NCBI RefSeq assembly: GCF_001561915.1
Contig: NZ_LSKU01000001.1
Location: forward strand, 1,655,558-1,719,557
Source of the DNA: Tepidibacillus decaturensis
Lineage (GTDB): Bacteria > Bacillota > Bacilli > Tepidibacillales > Tepidibacillaceae
DNA: 64,000 nt
Reading direction: 5' to 3'
The position numbers were made by a program, and so were the translations under genes. Below are positions 26,650 through 36,238 of this stretch, piece by piece (the stretch's first letter is position 1; every line of letters starts with the position of its first letter). The notes under the pieces were generated by a model, which worked only from the letters and a program-made list of their open reading frames with translations, did not search any database and was not told the origin of the DNA.

Positions 26650-27705
26650 CTATTTCAAATCATTTTCACTAATATATCCACTTTCAACTAACACCTTAAC
26701 TAAATTGTCCTTAGTTACGACTTGTGGTTCAAGTAGTACAGATGGGACATTGATCTTACCATTGTCTACTTCGCCATTCGTTTCAACTTTTTGACCGTTA
26801 GCTAGTTGGATGGCCATTTCAATAGCTTTTTTACCTAGTTCTCTTGTATCTTTGAAGATCGTCATGGACTGAGTACCCTCCATGATTCTTTTTGCGGCTG
26901 CTTTCTCTGCATCTTGCCCTGTAATTGGAACACTACCAGCGAGCCCTTGGGCGGCTAATGCCTGGATCGCAGCACCTGCAGTCCCATCATTTGGTGCAAG
27001 AATGGCATCAACTTGATTGTTATTTGCAGCTAATGCAGCTTCAACTATCTTTAAAGCATTTTCAGGTACCCAGTTTTCTACTGCTTGTTCAGCAATAACT
27101 TGAATCTTGCCAGCATCAATCAGTGGTTGAATGTATTTCATTGCTCCTTCTTTAAATAGCTTTGCATTGTTATCTGTTGGAGCACCTGACATGATGATAT
27201 ATTTACCTTCCGGTACTTTTTCTGTTATATATTTACCTTGTAACTCTCCAACCTTTACATTATCAAATGATAAATAATAGCCTAGTTTCTCTGTATTCGT
27301 AATTAAACGGTCATATGAGATTACCGGAACTCCTTCATTTGTTGCCTTTTCTACTAATGTTGCAGCTGCTGAAGCATCATGTGGAGCTAAAATTAACACA
27401 TCAATACCTTGAGTTAACAAGGATTCAACTTGTGAAATTTGTTCTTGCATATTTGCATCAGCCACTTTAACGATTAATTCTATACCTGCTTCTTTAGCAA
27501 CCTCCTCCATTTTTTCTTTATCTCTTACCCATCTTTCCTCTCTTTGTGTAGGTAAAGATATCCCAACTTTGATGGTTTTACCGGTATCACTGACCTTTTC
27601 CCCAGTACCATTGGTCGTTGTAGTTTCTTTACTGCCACAACCCGTAAATAATGTTACAATCATAATAACAGCAAGCAAGAATAATAAAATTTTACTTTTT
27701 TTCAT
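26650..27705 (-). CDS. xylF: Sugar-binding lipoprotein of the ABC transporter (XylF-like)
   Basis: 351 residues. A lipoprotein signal (ILLFLLAVIMIVTLFTGC, Cys 23) tethers it to the outer face of the membrane. The binding domain is of the XylF/ChvE type: VGISLPTQREERWVRDKEKM, GIDVLILAPHDASAAATLVE, VPVISYDRLITNTEKLGYYL, DAILAPNDGTAGAAIQALAA, VPITGQDAEKAAAKRIMEG. In E. coli XylF the equivalent motif EERW-RD contacts xylose, so xylose or a similar aldopentose is the likely ligand; glucose or arabinose cannot be excluded. ATG follows GAGGAGG. A cre-like site lies just upstream. Confidence 0.87.
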   Translation of the reverse strand: MKKSKILLFLLAVIMIVTLFTGCGSKETTTTNGTGEKVSDTGKTIKVGISLPTQREERWVRDKEKMEEVAKEAGIELIVKVADANMQEQISQVESLLTQGIDVLILAPHDASAAATLVEKATNEGVPVISYDRLITNTEKLGYYLSFDNVKVGELQGKYITEKVPEGKYIIMSGAPTDNNAKLFKEGAMKYIQPLIDAGKIQVIAEQAVENWVPENALKIVEAALAANNNQVDAILAPNDGTAGAAIQALAAQGLAGSVPITGQDAEKAAAKRIMEGTQSMTIFKDTRELGKKAIEMAIQLANGQKVETNGEVDNGKINVPSVLLEPQVVTKDNLVKVLVESGYISENDLK

Positions 27706-27734
27706 CTTGACGCCTCCTCATCATATTTGAGATA

Positions 27735-27748
27735 TGTAAGCGGTTTCT
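27735..27748. promoter_or_regulatory. Candidate cre (CcpA) site before xylF
   Basis: TGTAAGCGGTTTCT matches the catabolite-responsive-element consensus TGWAARCGYTWNCW at all but one position. It lies 30-43 bases upstream of the xylF start. CcpA repression of sugar uptake when glucose is present is well known in Bacillales; occupancy here is inferred. Confidence 0.55.
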
Positions 27749-27865
27749 CAACTGGTTAAATCATATCCTTTTATCTCATTTTTTACCTTAGTCTTTTTTA
27801 AGCAAATGCTATAATATTTTGCTGAGATGATTTTGTAACAAAAAAGAAATGTATTTTTTTATGAC

Positions 27866-27897
27866 AAAAAAAACAGACCTAAAATGTTAGCCTGTTT
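27866..27897 (-). terminator. Intrinsic terminator of the sugar-sensing operon
   Basis: Minus-strand stem AAACAG-x-CTAA / TTAG-xx-CTGTTT followed by TTTTT. It lies after the tethered XylF-like gene and before the xylFGH promoter region, so the sensor and transporter genes can be expressed separately. Confidence 0.7.
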
Positions 27898-27907
27898 ATC
27901 CGTTCTT

Positions 27908-28987
27908 TTATTCAAGATTCCTATATACCGCATTTCGTAAATGGAAGCCATCTTTGATAATGGTCTCATCAATATTATCCTTCGTGACAGCAATAGGCTC
28001 CAGTGAGTAATAGGGAACATCATATTTACCATTAAATATCGTCTCTTCTATTTCTAAATTTTCTCCTTTTGCCAATTTAATTGCCAAACTTGCTGCTATA
28101 TCAGCAAGCTTTTCTATTGGTTTGTAGACTGTCATATATTGAGTGCCTTCTACTATTCTTTGACTGGCTGCAAGGTCTGCATCCTGCCCCACCACAATGA
28201 TTTTACCAGCCATTCTATATTCAGATAATGCCTCAATGGCACCCTCAGCAAGTCCGTCATTCCCTGCAATAATCGCATCTATTCTTCTCCCCTTTTGAAG
28301 ATCGTTATCAACGACTTTAAACGCATATTCTTTCATCCAATTAGGTGCCCATTCTTCATTAATGATTTGTATTCTTTTATTTTTTACTAGAGGATTTAAT
28401 ATTTTATCATAACCTTCTTTAATCATCTTTGTGTTATGGTCACTCTTAGCACCATTGATAATCAAAATATTACCAGTTTGTATTTTGTTTAAAACATATT
28501 CTGCCATTAGTTCTCCAACTTTTACATTATTAAAAGATAAATAGACATCAATATCTGAATTCAATACTAACCTGTCATAAGAAATCACTTTTACTCCTGC
28601 TTTTTTTGCTAGTTCAACTGCGTTTGCGGCCTTCTTTAGATCATTTGGTACAATGACTAGCACATCAATCCCTTGATCTAGAAGATATTTGACTTGTTCC
28701 AACTGATCTTGGTCATCATTATTAGCGTTTTGAACGATAATCTCTTGACCCAGTTCTTTAACCTTCGCCATTAAAATATCTCTATCTCTAATCCAACGCT
28801 CTTCTTTTAAAGTGCCTAAAGAGAAGCCAATTTTAATTTTATCCTCAACCTCATTATCATTGCCCTGATTTGTACTTTGATCAGAAGATCTGGAGATTAA
28901 AGTTAAGACTGTCAGATAAATAAGTACTAATAATATCATGAGAAGCGATATGGTTATTATATTGAGAAAACTCGTCTTTTTCACCAA
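27908..28987 (-). CDS. Membrane-tethered XylF-like sugar-binding protein (XylFII type)
   Basis: 359 residues: an N-terminal membrane helix (IITISLLMILLVLIYLTVLT) without lipobox, then a XylF-like binding domain. It is clearly a paralogue of the adjacent XylF: IGFSLGTLKEERWIRDRDIL, GIDVLVIVPNDLKKAANAVE, VKVISYDRLVLNSDIDVYLS, IIVVGQDADLAASQRIVEGT. In Clostridium beijerinckii an anchored paralogue named XylFII senses xylose and forms a complex with the kinase LytS that activates xylFGH. The same role is probable here. It overlaps the response-regulator gene by a few bases (TTG at 28987 or GTG at 28984), so the two are translationally coupled. Confidence 0.82.
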   Translation of the reverse strand: MVKKTSFLNIITISLLMILLVLIYLTVLTLISRSSDQSTNQGNDNEVEDKIKIGFSLGTLKEERWIRDRDILMAKVKELGQEIIVQNANNDDQDQLEQVKYLLDQGIDVLVIVPNDLKKAANAVELAKKAGVKVISYDRLVLNSDIDVYLSFNNVKVGELMAEYVLNKIQTGNILIINGAKSDHNTKMIKEGYDKILNPLVKNKRIQIINEEWAPNWMKEYAFKVVDNDLQKGRRIDAIIAGNDGLAEGAIEALSEYRMAGKIIVVGQDADLAASQRIVEGTQYMTVYKPIEKLADIAASLAIKLAKGENLEIEETIFNGKYDVPYYSLEPIAVTKDNIDETIIKDGFHLRNAVYRNLE

Positions 28988-30594
28988 GATATCACCTCAC
29001 CCGAACCTTTATTTTCTCTATATTCTGTCGGTGTTAGTCCTGTACTTTTCTTAAATATTTTGCTAAAGTAATTCGGATCGCTGTAGCCAACCTTGTAACC
29101 TATTTCCTTAATACTAATTGAGGTCGTCTTTAGCAATTCCTTTGATTTTTCGATCCTTAAGTCAGTAAGATAATCAACAAAATTCTTTCCAGTCGATTCT
29201 TTAAAAAATTTGCTGAAATAGTGATAACTCATATTGATCTCTTTCGCAACATCATCTAAGGTGATATTATTTTCATAATGATGATGAATAAACTGAATCG
29301 CTTCCAATATTAAGCCATTTAATTCATTTGCTCTAGACTCTTCTAAAATTATTATAAATTTTTTTAAGTAGTTCATATAGTTGATTCTAAGCTCTTGATG
29401 ATTGTCAATTTTTAAAAGATTGATTAAAAAATTTTGAAGGGATGTATTGTTTTCTTCTATTTTGTAGGGAATAGTCCTTCGTAATACAATTAACAGTTCG
29501 ATTAACTTTGATTTTATTTTGTCAATATCATTCTTATAATGAGTAGAGTACCACCAATAAATTTCATCAAAGGCCTCTAAAGTGCCTGTTGTATTTCCAG
29601 ATAATATACTATCAATAAGAATCTGTTCTATCTTATTAGTTGAATAATCATCCATTTTGTCTATAGACATCACAACATCTTTATAGTGTGTTATTGTCTC
29701 TTCATCAGAAACGGTTGCTGCCATGATCGCTTCGTTATAAGACTTTGAAAAATGATTGGAATGATAACAATTACCCACTCCTATTCTATAATTGATTTTC
29801 ATTATTTTATCTATTTTTTCAGTTACTTTCTTAGCAATGTTAATCGAATTATTTTTATTATTATCATTATTTAAATCATCCTGTATAGGGATATATGCAA
29901 CAATTCTATCTAATTGTGGTGGACCAACTAAACAAAAACATTCTCTTTTAAGTTCCATACTAAAATTGTCATAAAATTTCTGTTTTAAAAAATGAGACTT
30001 CATATTTTCCTCTTTTGATAAGCTATCCGTACCATTAATTATTGCTACTATAATATAACCATAGTCTAATTTTGTGCCGAGCATTTCCTCATAAAAGGAT
30101 ATATCTTCTGCCAATCTACCATTTATAAGTAGGGAATAAACAAACTGGCCTTCCATAAATGGAACTACTTTATTCATTTTTTCCTTTAATAAAATTCCTT
30201 GTTTTAATTCTTCTTTCCTTAAAGAAACTTTTTCTATTATTTTTTTGATTACATCAATCACTTTTTGCTTGTTTAATGGCTTAAGTAAATAGTCAATAAC
30301 ACCCAAATTAATTGCATCAATTGCATAATCAAAATACTCATGGGCTGTAATAATGACAAATACAACATGATTATTTTCCGCCTTGATCTGTCTAATCGCT
30401 TCGATCCCATTGATTCCTGGCATGCGAATATCTATGAAAATGGCATCCGGCTTTAGGTCTACAGCCTTTTCAATTGCTTCTCTCCCCGATCTGGCAGTAC
30501 CTACTATAGTTGCCTGATCAATAAATTTATCTACAATATACTTTATTGAATCAAGAACAATTTGCTCATCATCGACGATTAACAGTTTAATCAT
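28981..30594 (-). CDS. YesN-type response regulator with AraC HTH
   Basis: 537 residues. The N-terminal receiver domain has the acidic pocket VDDEQ, phospho-acceptor Asp55 in AIFIDIRMPGINGIEAI, Thr/Ser at VIITAHEYFDYA and Lys in YLLKPLNKQKVI. A long central helical region (~130-420) of no recognised fold follows, then a C-terminal AraC double HTH (ITLDDVAKEINMSYHYFSKF and SIKEIGYKVGYSDPNYFSKI). This is the YesN architecture, usually paired with a LytS/YesM kinase to activate sugar-uptake genes. It overlaps the kinase gene by eight bases. The probable target is the xylFGH promoter. Confidence 0.9.
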   Translation of the reverse strand: MIKLLIVDDEQIVLDSIKYIVDKFIDQATIVGTARSGREAIEKAVDLKPDAIFIDIRMPGINGIEAIRQIKAENNHVVFVIITAHEYFDYAIDAINLGVIDYLLKPLNKQKVIDVIKKIIEKVSLRKEELKQGILLKEKMNKVVPFMEGQFVYSLLINGRLAEDISFYEEMLGTKLDYGYIIVAIINGTDSLSKEENMKSHFLKQKFYDNFSMELKRECFCLVGPPQLDRIVAYIPIQDDLNNDNNKNNSINIAKKVTEKIDKIMKINYRIGVGNCYHSNHFSKSYNEAIMAATVSDEETITHYKDVVMSIDKMDDYSTNKIEQILIDSILSGNTTGTLEAFDEIYWWYSTHYKNDIDKIKSKLIELLIVLRRTIPYKIEENNTSLQNFLINLLKIDNHQELRINYMNYLKKFIIILEESRANELNGLILEAIQFIHHHYENNITLDDVAKEINMSYHYFSKFFKESTGKNFVDYLTDLRIEKSKELLKTTSISIKEIGYKVGYSDPNYFSKIFKKSTGLTPTEYRENKGSGEVISW

Positions 30595-32092
30595 GATAAA
30601 CCACGTCCTTATTATTTGGGATCATAAGTATAACACTCGTTCCCATATCAATTACACTCTCTATTTTAATAACTTCCTCTATATCGTAAATATTAAAGAA
30701 CAAACGTAATCTGTCTATTACGTTTTGTAACCCGATACCTGTAACATGTCCCTTAGAAGAGTTGCTACGATCTGAGACAATTGCTTTTATTTCTTTTTTA
30801 TTCATACCCTTTCCATTATCTCGAACTTCAATATATATTTTATTCCCCTTAGCCTTAATGCTAAGATAAATCTCACCATTTCTTTCAATATCTTCTAGCC
30901 CATGTATAAAAGCGTTTTCAACAATTGGTTGAATAATCGTACAAGGGATCTTTGCTTCAAGTATCGTTTCATCAATATCAATATTAAAAGATATTCGATC
31001 GCCAAATCTGGTTTTTAGAATGTACATATAGTTCTTAACATTAGCTAATTCATCTCTTAAGGTTACAGGTTGATCAAGCTTTCTCAATTTGTATCTGAAT
31101 AATTCGGACATATTGTCGATAAATTGTGATGATTTATCTGCTCCTTCTAACATAGCTAACTGTGCTGCGGTATTTAATGTATTAAACAGAAAATGTGGGT
31201 TTATTTGTGATTGAAGTGATTTAAGCTCAGCATCTTTTAACAGACTTTTCATCTTCAGATTTTGCATTTCCTGCTCTTTCAGTCTATTTTCAATTTCAGC
31301 CTGTCCTTTTATGTCATCAATATAACTTTTGATATTGACGACCATTTTATTAAACGCTTTCACTAATAGATTGATCTCATCATTTGTTTCTATCTTCACT
31401 GGTTCAATATCAAAGTCGCCCTTTGATATTCTTTCCGCTGAATGAGACAACTCAATGATTGGTTTTGTTAAACGATAAGTAAAGAAAATAGCAAGAAAAA
31501 TATTGATAATTAGCGAGGATATAATCAACAATAAATTAAGATAACTAATAAAAGACATATTTTTGGTTAGCAGTTGATATTTTGCTGATCCGTTTTGCAA
31601 TTTCATATTTAAAAGATTATTAATATAAAATTTAATATATTCACTTATTTCATTAGATCTTTTAAAACTTGCTATATATTCACTACTAATTCTTCCCCTT
31701 TTAGCCATTATGGCACGATCGGTTTCTTCAAGTAAATGATCAATCATATACCCTATATCTTTCAACATTAGATCATCCAACTCAAAACTGGGTTCTCTAG
31801 AGATCTTTGCTGATTTTTCCTGAAGGCGATTATAATAAGTGTAATAATTTAAAAGAGCATCCGATGATTTAGATGTTAGATATTTTTCTACCTCTGTTGT
31901 AAGTAATGTCACTTCGTTATTTAAATTATTTAAATAAATATAGTCTACAAAAATATCTTTTACTTTCGACAGCATTAATTTGGCATTATAATACGAAAAA
32001 GTACTGGTTGCCCCTAATAAAATAATTGTAATTAAATAGTAAATCATCAGTTTTTTTCTAATCCCTGTAAAACGAAACAAGCTCTTGAACAT
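30587..32092 (-). CDS. LytS/YesM-type sensor histidine kinase
   Basis: 501 residues. Two membrane helices (KLMIYYLITIILLGATSTFS and LLLIISSLIINIFLAIFFTY) flank a ~155-residue extracytoplasmic helical region; HAMP (RLTKPIIELSHSAERISKGD), a coiled coil, the HisKA_7TM-like phospho-acceptor SQINPHFLFNTLNTAAQ, and an HATPase (IIQPIVENAFIHGLE, VRDNGKGMNKKEI, GIGLQNVIDRL). The sensor region has no recognisable sugar-binding fold, which suits a kinase that receives its signal from a tethered binding protein. Two such proteins are encoded in the same operon, one before and one after. Confidence 0.9.
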   Translation of the reverse strand: MFKSLFRFTGIRKKLMIYYLITIILLGATSTFSYYNAKLMLSKVKDIFVDYIYLNNLNNEVTLLTTEVEKYLTSKSSDALLNYYTYYNRLQEKSAKISREPSFELDDLMLKDIGYMIDHLLEETDRAIMAKRGRISSEYIASFKRSNEISEYIKFYINNLLNMKLQNGSAKYQLLTKNMSFISYLNLLLIISSLIINIFLAIFFTYRLTKPIIELSHSAERISKGDFDIEPVKIETNDEINLLVKAFNKMVVNIKSYIDDIKGQAEIENRLKEQEMQNLKMKSLLKDAELKSLQSQINPHFLFNTLNTAAQLAMLEGADKSSQFIDNMSELFRYKLRKLDQPVTLRDELANVKNYMYILKTRFGDRISFNIDIDETILEAKIPCTIIQPIVENAFIHGLEDIERNGEIYLSIKAKGNKIYIEVRDNGKGMNKKEIKAIVSDRSNSSKGHVTGIGLQNVIDRLRLFFNIYDIEEVIKIESVIDMGTSVILMIPNNKDVVYHD

Positions 32093-32103
32093 CTCTTCAC
32101 CGT

Positions 32104-33114
32104 CTATTCTACTTTACTATATCTGATATTTTGATAATCTTGCAGATTTTTCATCGTAATCACTTTTACTCCTGTATCGATAAAAGTAGATGTTGTCTTT
32201 TTTTCTTTAATATCTATTAATGCTTCAATACTTTCATAACCCATTTTGTATGGATCGCTCATTACAGTACCATATATAATACTTTTCCCGATATATCTTA
32301 GGATGTTTTCTGTATCACCATAACCAACTAATGTAACAACCCCAACTTTATTACTATCAACGATAACTTGAGCTGAACCTAAAGTATCTACTGAGTTAGT
32401 TGTATAGATCGCATTTACTTGAGGATAATCTTTTAGGATAGATTGAGTGATCTCCTCCGCGCTTAAAATCCCTAGCCTTGAACTAAATATTTTTATGACT
32501 TCCATTTCTTTATAATCTCTTATTGTACTGAAGAAACCGTTAATTTTAAGATTTTGACTTACTTCATCCAGTTCATAATCATTGTTCATGATAATAGCAA
32601 TTTTTGCTTTTCCGGCTGTTGCTTGAACCATTAAATTTCCTGCCTCTTTTCCAAGCAGGAAGCTATTTGTACCAACAAAGGCATTTCTGCTACTATTTAC
32701 ATCATCATTTTCCACAGTTACCACAGGTATATTTTTTAGATAAGCTCTATCTATTACATCCTTAAAATTCGCATTAGGTGATACATGGGTAATAATACCG
32801 TCAACATGTGAAGCTACAGCAATATCTAGATATTTTAATTCTTCTTCAGGATTGTTAAATCTAGGACTATTAAATTCGACTGCCACATTATTCTGTTTGG
32901 CTGCCTTCTCAATTCCAAGCCTAATCTCCTCCCAAAATGGATCAACAGAACTTTGCAAAATCACAAAAAAATGATATTTTGGTTTTTGTAAAACTTCTAT
33001 TTGTTCATAGGTTTGAATCTTATAAAAAATAAAACTAATGGTCACAATCAAAATCAATAAAATAATATTGATATATTTCTTCAATTTGTAAGTAAATCTT
33101 GATCCTTTTTCCAT
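32104..33114 (-). CDS. Membrane-tethered sugar-binding-like protein (Peripla_BP_4 type)
   Basis: About 336 residues: a short basic N-terminus, one membrane helix (INIILLILIVTISFIFYKIQ), then a ribose/galactose-type binding domain (YHFFVILQSSVDPFWEEIRL, HVDGIITHVSPNANFKDVID, IPVVTVENDDVNSSRNAFVG, AIYTTNSVDTLGSAQVIVDS). It resembles LacI-like solute receptors rather than XylF. No lipobox and no ABC partner of its own. First gene of the operon, 11 bases before the kinase gene. Such proteins commonly act as ligand receptors for LytS-type kinases. I prefer the ATG at 33114; a TTG at 33141 overlaps the ribosome site. Confidence 0.78.
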   Translation of the reverse strand: MEKGSRFTYKLKKYINIILLILIVTISFIFYKIQTYEQIEVLQKPKYHFFVILQSSVDPFWEEIRLGIEKAAKQNNVAVEFNSPRFNNPEEELKYLDIAVASHVDGIITHVSPNANFKDVIDRAYLKNIPVVTVENDDVNSSRNAFVGTNSFLLGKEAGNLMVQATAGKAKIAIIMNNDYELDEVSQNLKINGFFSTIRDYKEMEVIKIFSSRLGILSAEEITQSILKDYPQVNAIYTTNSVDTLGSAQVIVDSNKVGVVTLVGYGDTENILRYIGKSIIYGTVMSDPYKMGYESIEALIDIKEKKTTSTFIDTGVKVITMKNLQDYQNIRYSKVE

Positions 33115-33200
33115 TACATGAATTGTCTCCCTACTGATCAACTATCATTATATTCAACATATTCGACACAAGGGTTCAAAATCCTTTTGACACTCCCTGC

Positions 33201-33226
33201 GAGGATGGCTTTCTACAGCCATCCTC
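33201..33226 (-). terminator. Hairpin after fadE
   Basis: Stem GAGGATGGCT / AGCCATCCTC with a 6-base loop, directly after the fadE stop. The T-run is poor on the minus strand, so it may be a terminator with weak tail or an mRNA-stabilising hairpin. Confidence 0.6.
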
Positions 33227-33236
33227 TTTCATTTCC

Positions 33237-35015
33237 TTACACCACGTATTTCTCCGCCTCCAAAATACGTGCAGCAATGTTGCGTTTTATTTGAACCGTG
33301 TTGATAGGGGTGTAACGAGTGAGTTTCTTTAAGATCGAGAGTTGTGTTCTTAACACATCTCCCTCTTCCAACGACGCTAGGGTCACCTTTGCTAGTTGAG
33401 ACAATCTTTCAAAAGTCTCTTGGAAGTAGACTTGGGTCATTTCAATCTTTTGGATAGACTTCTCTACGCCGACCTTGTTTATGGATTTTAATGTCCGTAA
33501 AAGAATACTTTCTAATCCATAGATTTCGATGATCATATCGGAAATATTGCGCAAAATTTCTTGTTCCTGTTCTAGCTTTTGTTGATATTTTTGAACTGCG
33601 ATTCCAGCCACCATTAGTGCCATTTTCTTGGTTTTTTCTAGCAGATCCTTTTCTTGGTTTAATGGAGTTTCTTCAAGTATGGAAGGCATGATTCCCATCA
33701 GTTCTTGTTGTAACCCTTGTGCTTTTGCTAAAAGTGGGAGTTCGCCTTTTAATGCCTTTTTCAATAGAGTTCCCGGGATTAAAAGACGGTTAATCTCGTT
33801 CGTTCCCTCAAAAATTCGATTGATTCGAGAATCTCGATACAATCTCTCAATTTCATATTCCTCAATAAAGCCATACCCTCCATGGATTTGAACCCCTTCA
33901 TCTACAACAAAATCTAAGGCTTCTGAACCGTAAATTTTGTTTATGGAACATTCAATTGCATATTCGGCAATTCCATTAGCCACTTTTCGCCCTTCGTCTT
34001 CTTTGACACCTTTTAATGCGTTTAATGAATCCTCAATTAATCCACCCGTCCGATAAACAGTGGTCTCATTCACATACGTTCGAATTACCATATCTGCCAA
34101 CTTCTCCTGAATCAGTGGGAATGAGCTAATCGGGGTCTTGAACTGCTTCCGTTCCTTGGCATACTTCACCGCAAGATCAATTACTCGTTTGGAAGAACCC
34201 ACTGTACCAATTCCCAATTTGTATCGACCAATATTTAAGATATTAAAGGCGATCACATGACCTTTTCCGACTTCCCCTAAAAGATTTTCCATTGGAACCT
34301 TTGCATCCTCAAGGATCAATGGACGAGTCGAAGAACCACGGATTCCCATTTTCTTTTCCTCCGGTCCAACTGATACGCCTTCGAACTCTCTCTCCACGAT
34401 AAAAGCAGAAAATTTATCCCCATCAACTTTCGCATAAACGACAAAGACATCAGCAAAACCTGCATTGGTAATAAACTGTTTCGTTCCGTTTAAAATATAA
34501 TATTTGCCATCTTCACTTAATACGGCGGTTGCCTTTGCCCCTAATGCATCAGAGCCTGATGTAGGTTCGGTTAAGGCGTAAGCGGCGATCTTCTCCCCAG
34601 ATGCTAAAGCTGGGAGATATTTTTGACGTTGATCTTCATTTCCAAAAAACACAATGGGAAGTGAACCAATCCCGACGTGCGCTCCATGACTTAAGGCAAA
34701 TGATCCTGCTTTTGCGATATTCTCCGTAATTAAGGACGAGCTGATCTTATCTAACCCAATTCCGCCATATTCCTCAGGTACATCTGCACCGAGTAGCCCT
34801 AATTCTCCTGCTTCTTTTAATAGTTTCACAACCAAATCAAAATTTTTGTGTTCGATCGCCTCAGCTTGAGGGAGGATTTCTCCTTCGACAAAGTCCCATG
34901 TCGTTTTAGCGATCATCACATGCTCCTCATTAAAATCCTCTGGTGTAAAAATATCTGTTGGCTTTACATCCTCAATTAAAAAACTACCACCTTTGATTTG
35001 CTTTTTATCTTCCAT
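33237..35015 (-). CDS. fadE: Acyl-CoA dehydrogenase FadE
   Basis: 592 residues from the ATG at 35015 (after GGAGGGG), the long FadE form of Bacillus (YusJ), with an extra C-terminal helical domain (~400-592) beyond the normal 380-residue core. Core motifs: [20 protein letters not shown] (FAD/substrate), [40 protein letters not shown], and the catalytic Glu in [19 protein letters not shown]. It oxidises acyl-CoA to enoyl-CoA, passing electrons to ETF. Last gene of the block, 11 bases after fadA, matching the fadNAE order of B. subtilis. Confidence 0.92.
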   Translation of the reverse strand: MEDKKQIKGGSFLIEDVKPTDIFTPEDFNEEHVMIAKTTWDFVEGEILPQAEAIEHKNFDLVVKLLKEAGELGLLGADVPEEYGGIGLDKISSSLITENIAKAGSFALSHGAHVGIGSLPIVFFGNEDQRQKYLPALASGEKIAAYALTEPTSGSDALGAKATAVLSEDGKYYILNGTKQFITNAGFADVFVVYAKVDGDKFSAFIVEREFEGVSVGPEEKKMGIRGSSTRPLILEDAKVPMENLLGEVGKGHVIAFNILNIGRYKLGIGTVGSSKRVIDLAVKYAKERKQFKTPISSFPLIQEKLADMVIRTYVNETTVYRTGGLIEDSLNALKGVKEDEGRKVANGIAEYAIECSINKIYGSEALDFVVDEGVQIHGGYGFIEEYEIERLYRDSRINRIFEGTNEINRLLIPGTLLKKALKGELPLLAKAQGLQQELMGIMPSILEETPLNQEKDLLEKTKKMALMVAGIAVQKYQQKLEQEQEILRNISDMIIEIYGLESILLRTLKSINKVGVEKSIQKIEMTQVYFQETFERLSQLAKVTLASLEEGDVLRTQLSILKKLTRYTPINTVQIKRNIAARILEAEKYVV

Positions 35016-35044
35016 CCGAATCCCCTCCATCACATCTATTATTT

Positions 35045-36223
35045 TTATAACAGTTCAAAGACTCCTGCGGCTCCCATTCCTCCGCCAATACACATCGAAA
35101 CCACACCATATCTTCCATTTCTTCGTTTTAATTCATGTAAGAGTGTCACAGAGAGTTTGGCACCTGTGCAGCCTAATGGGTGCCCGAGTGCAATTGCTCC
35201 ACCATTAACATTTACTTTTTCTGGATCAAGTCCTAATTCGCGAATGACATAAACTGCTTGTGCGGCAAAGGCTTCATTTAATTCAAACAGATCAATATCC
35301 TCAAGTGTTAATCCTGCTCTTTCGAGTGCTTTTGGAATCGCCGTTACAGGCCCAATTCCCATGATATCTGGTGCAACACCTGATACTGCATAACTTATAA
35401 AACGAGCGATTGGTTTTAATCCAAGTTCCTCGGCCTTTTCCCTTGACATGACCATCACTGCAGCAGCCCCATCACTGGTTTGTGAGGAGTTCCCCGCTGT
35501 CACCGTGCCATTTGCCATAAATGCGGGTTTTAACTTTGCTAATGCTTCCATTGACGTATCCGTACGAACCCCTTCATCGGTGTCAAAGATAATCTCTTCT
35601 TTACGTACCTTGCCTGTTTCATCCATCATTGTTTTCGTTACCTTAACAGGGACGATTTCCTCTTTGAATTTCCCTTCCGCAATTGCCTTTGCTGCTCGCT
35701 GATGACTTTGTAATGCGAAAGCATCCTGTTCTTCTCTAGAGACTTCGAATTGCTTTGCGACTTGTTCTGCCGTTAATCCCATCGCCATATAAGCTTCTGG
35801 CATATGTTCCATTAACCATGGATTCGGAGCTAGCTTATTGCCACCCATTGGAATCATACTCATACTCTCTGCGCCACCGGCAATAACCACATCAGCAAAC
35901 CCGACCATAATTTTTTCAGCTGCAATTGCAATCGTCTGAATCCCAGAGGAACAATAACGGTTCACCGTCATTCCTGGAACGGTTTTTGGTAATCCCGCAC
36001 GCAAGACAATATTCCTAGCCATATTCATTCCCTGCTCCGCCTCTGGAAAAGCACAACCGATGATTACATCATCAATTTCTTCTGGTTTTAAACCTGGTGT
36101 TCGACGTAATAATTCTTCAATTACATAGACTCCTAAGTCATCAGGGCGAGTATCCTTTAACATGCCTTTAGGTGCTTTACCCACCGCAGTTCTTACTGCT
36201 GCAACAATGACAGCCTCTCTCAT
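35045..36223 (-). CDS. fadA: Acetyl-CoA acyltransferase (3-ketoacyl-CoA thiolase) FadA
   Basis: 392 residues, standard thiolase length. The nucleophilic Cys lies in [20 protein letters not shown], the catalytic His in [20 protein letters not shown] and the second Cys in [17 protein letters not shown]. It cleaves 3-ketoacyl-CoA with CoA to release acetyl-CoA, the last step of each beta-oxidation turn. It sits 15 bases after fadN, with which it would form the multienzyme beta-oxidation pair, and just before fadE. Confidence 0.93.
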   Translation of the reverse strand: MREAVIVAAVRTAVGKAPKGMLKDTRPDDLGVYVIEELLRRTPGLKPEEIDDVIIGCAFPEAEQGMNMARNIVLRAGLPKTVPGMTVNRYCSSGIQTIAIAAEKIMVGFADVVIAGGAESMSMIPMGGNKLAPNPWLMEHMPEAYMAMGLTAEQVAKQFEVSREEQDAFALQSHQRAAKAIAEGKFKEEIVPVKVTKTMMDETGKVRKEEIIFDTDEGVRTDTSMEALAKLKPAFMANGTVTAGNSSQTSDGAAAVMVMSREKAEELGLKPIARFISYAVSGVAPDIMGIGPVTAIPKALERAGLTLEDIDLFELNEAFAAQAVYVIRELGLDPEKVNVNGGAIALGHPLGCTGAKLSVTLLHELKRRNGRYGVVSMCIGGGMGAAGVFELL

Positions 36224-36238
36224 TTTCCATCCTCTCCT

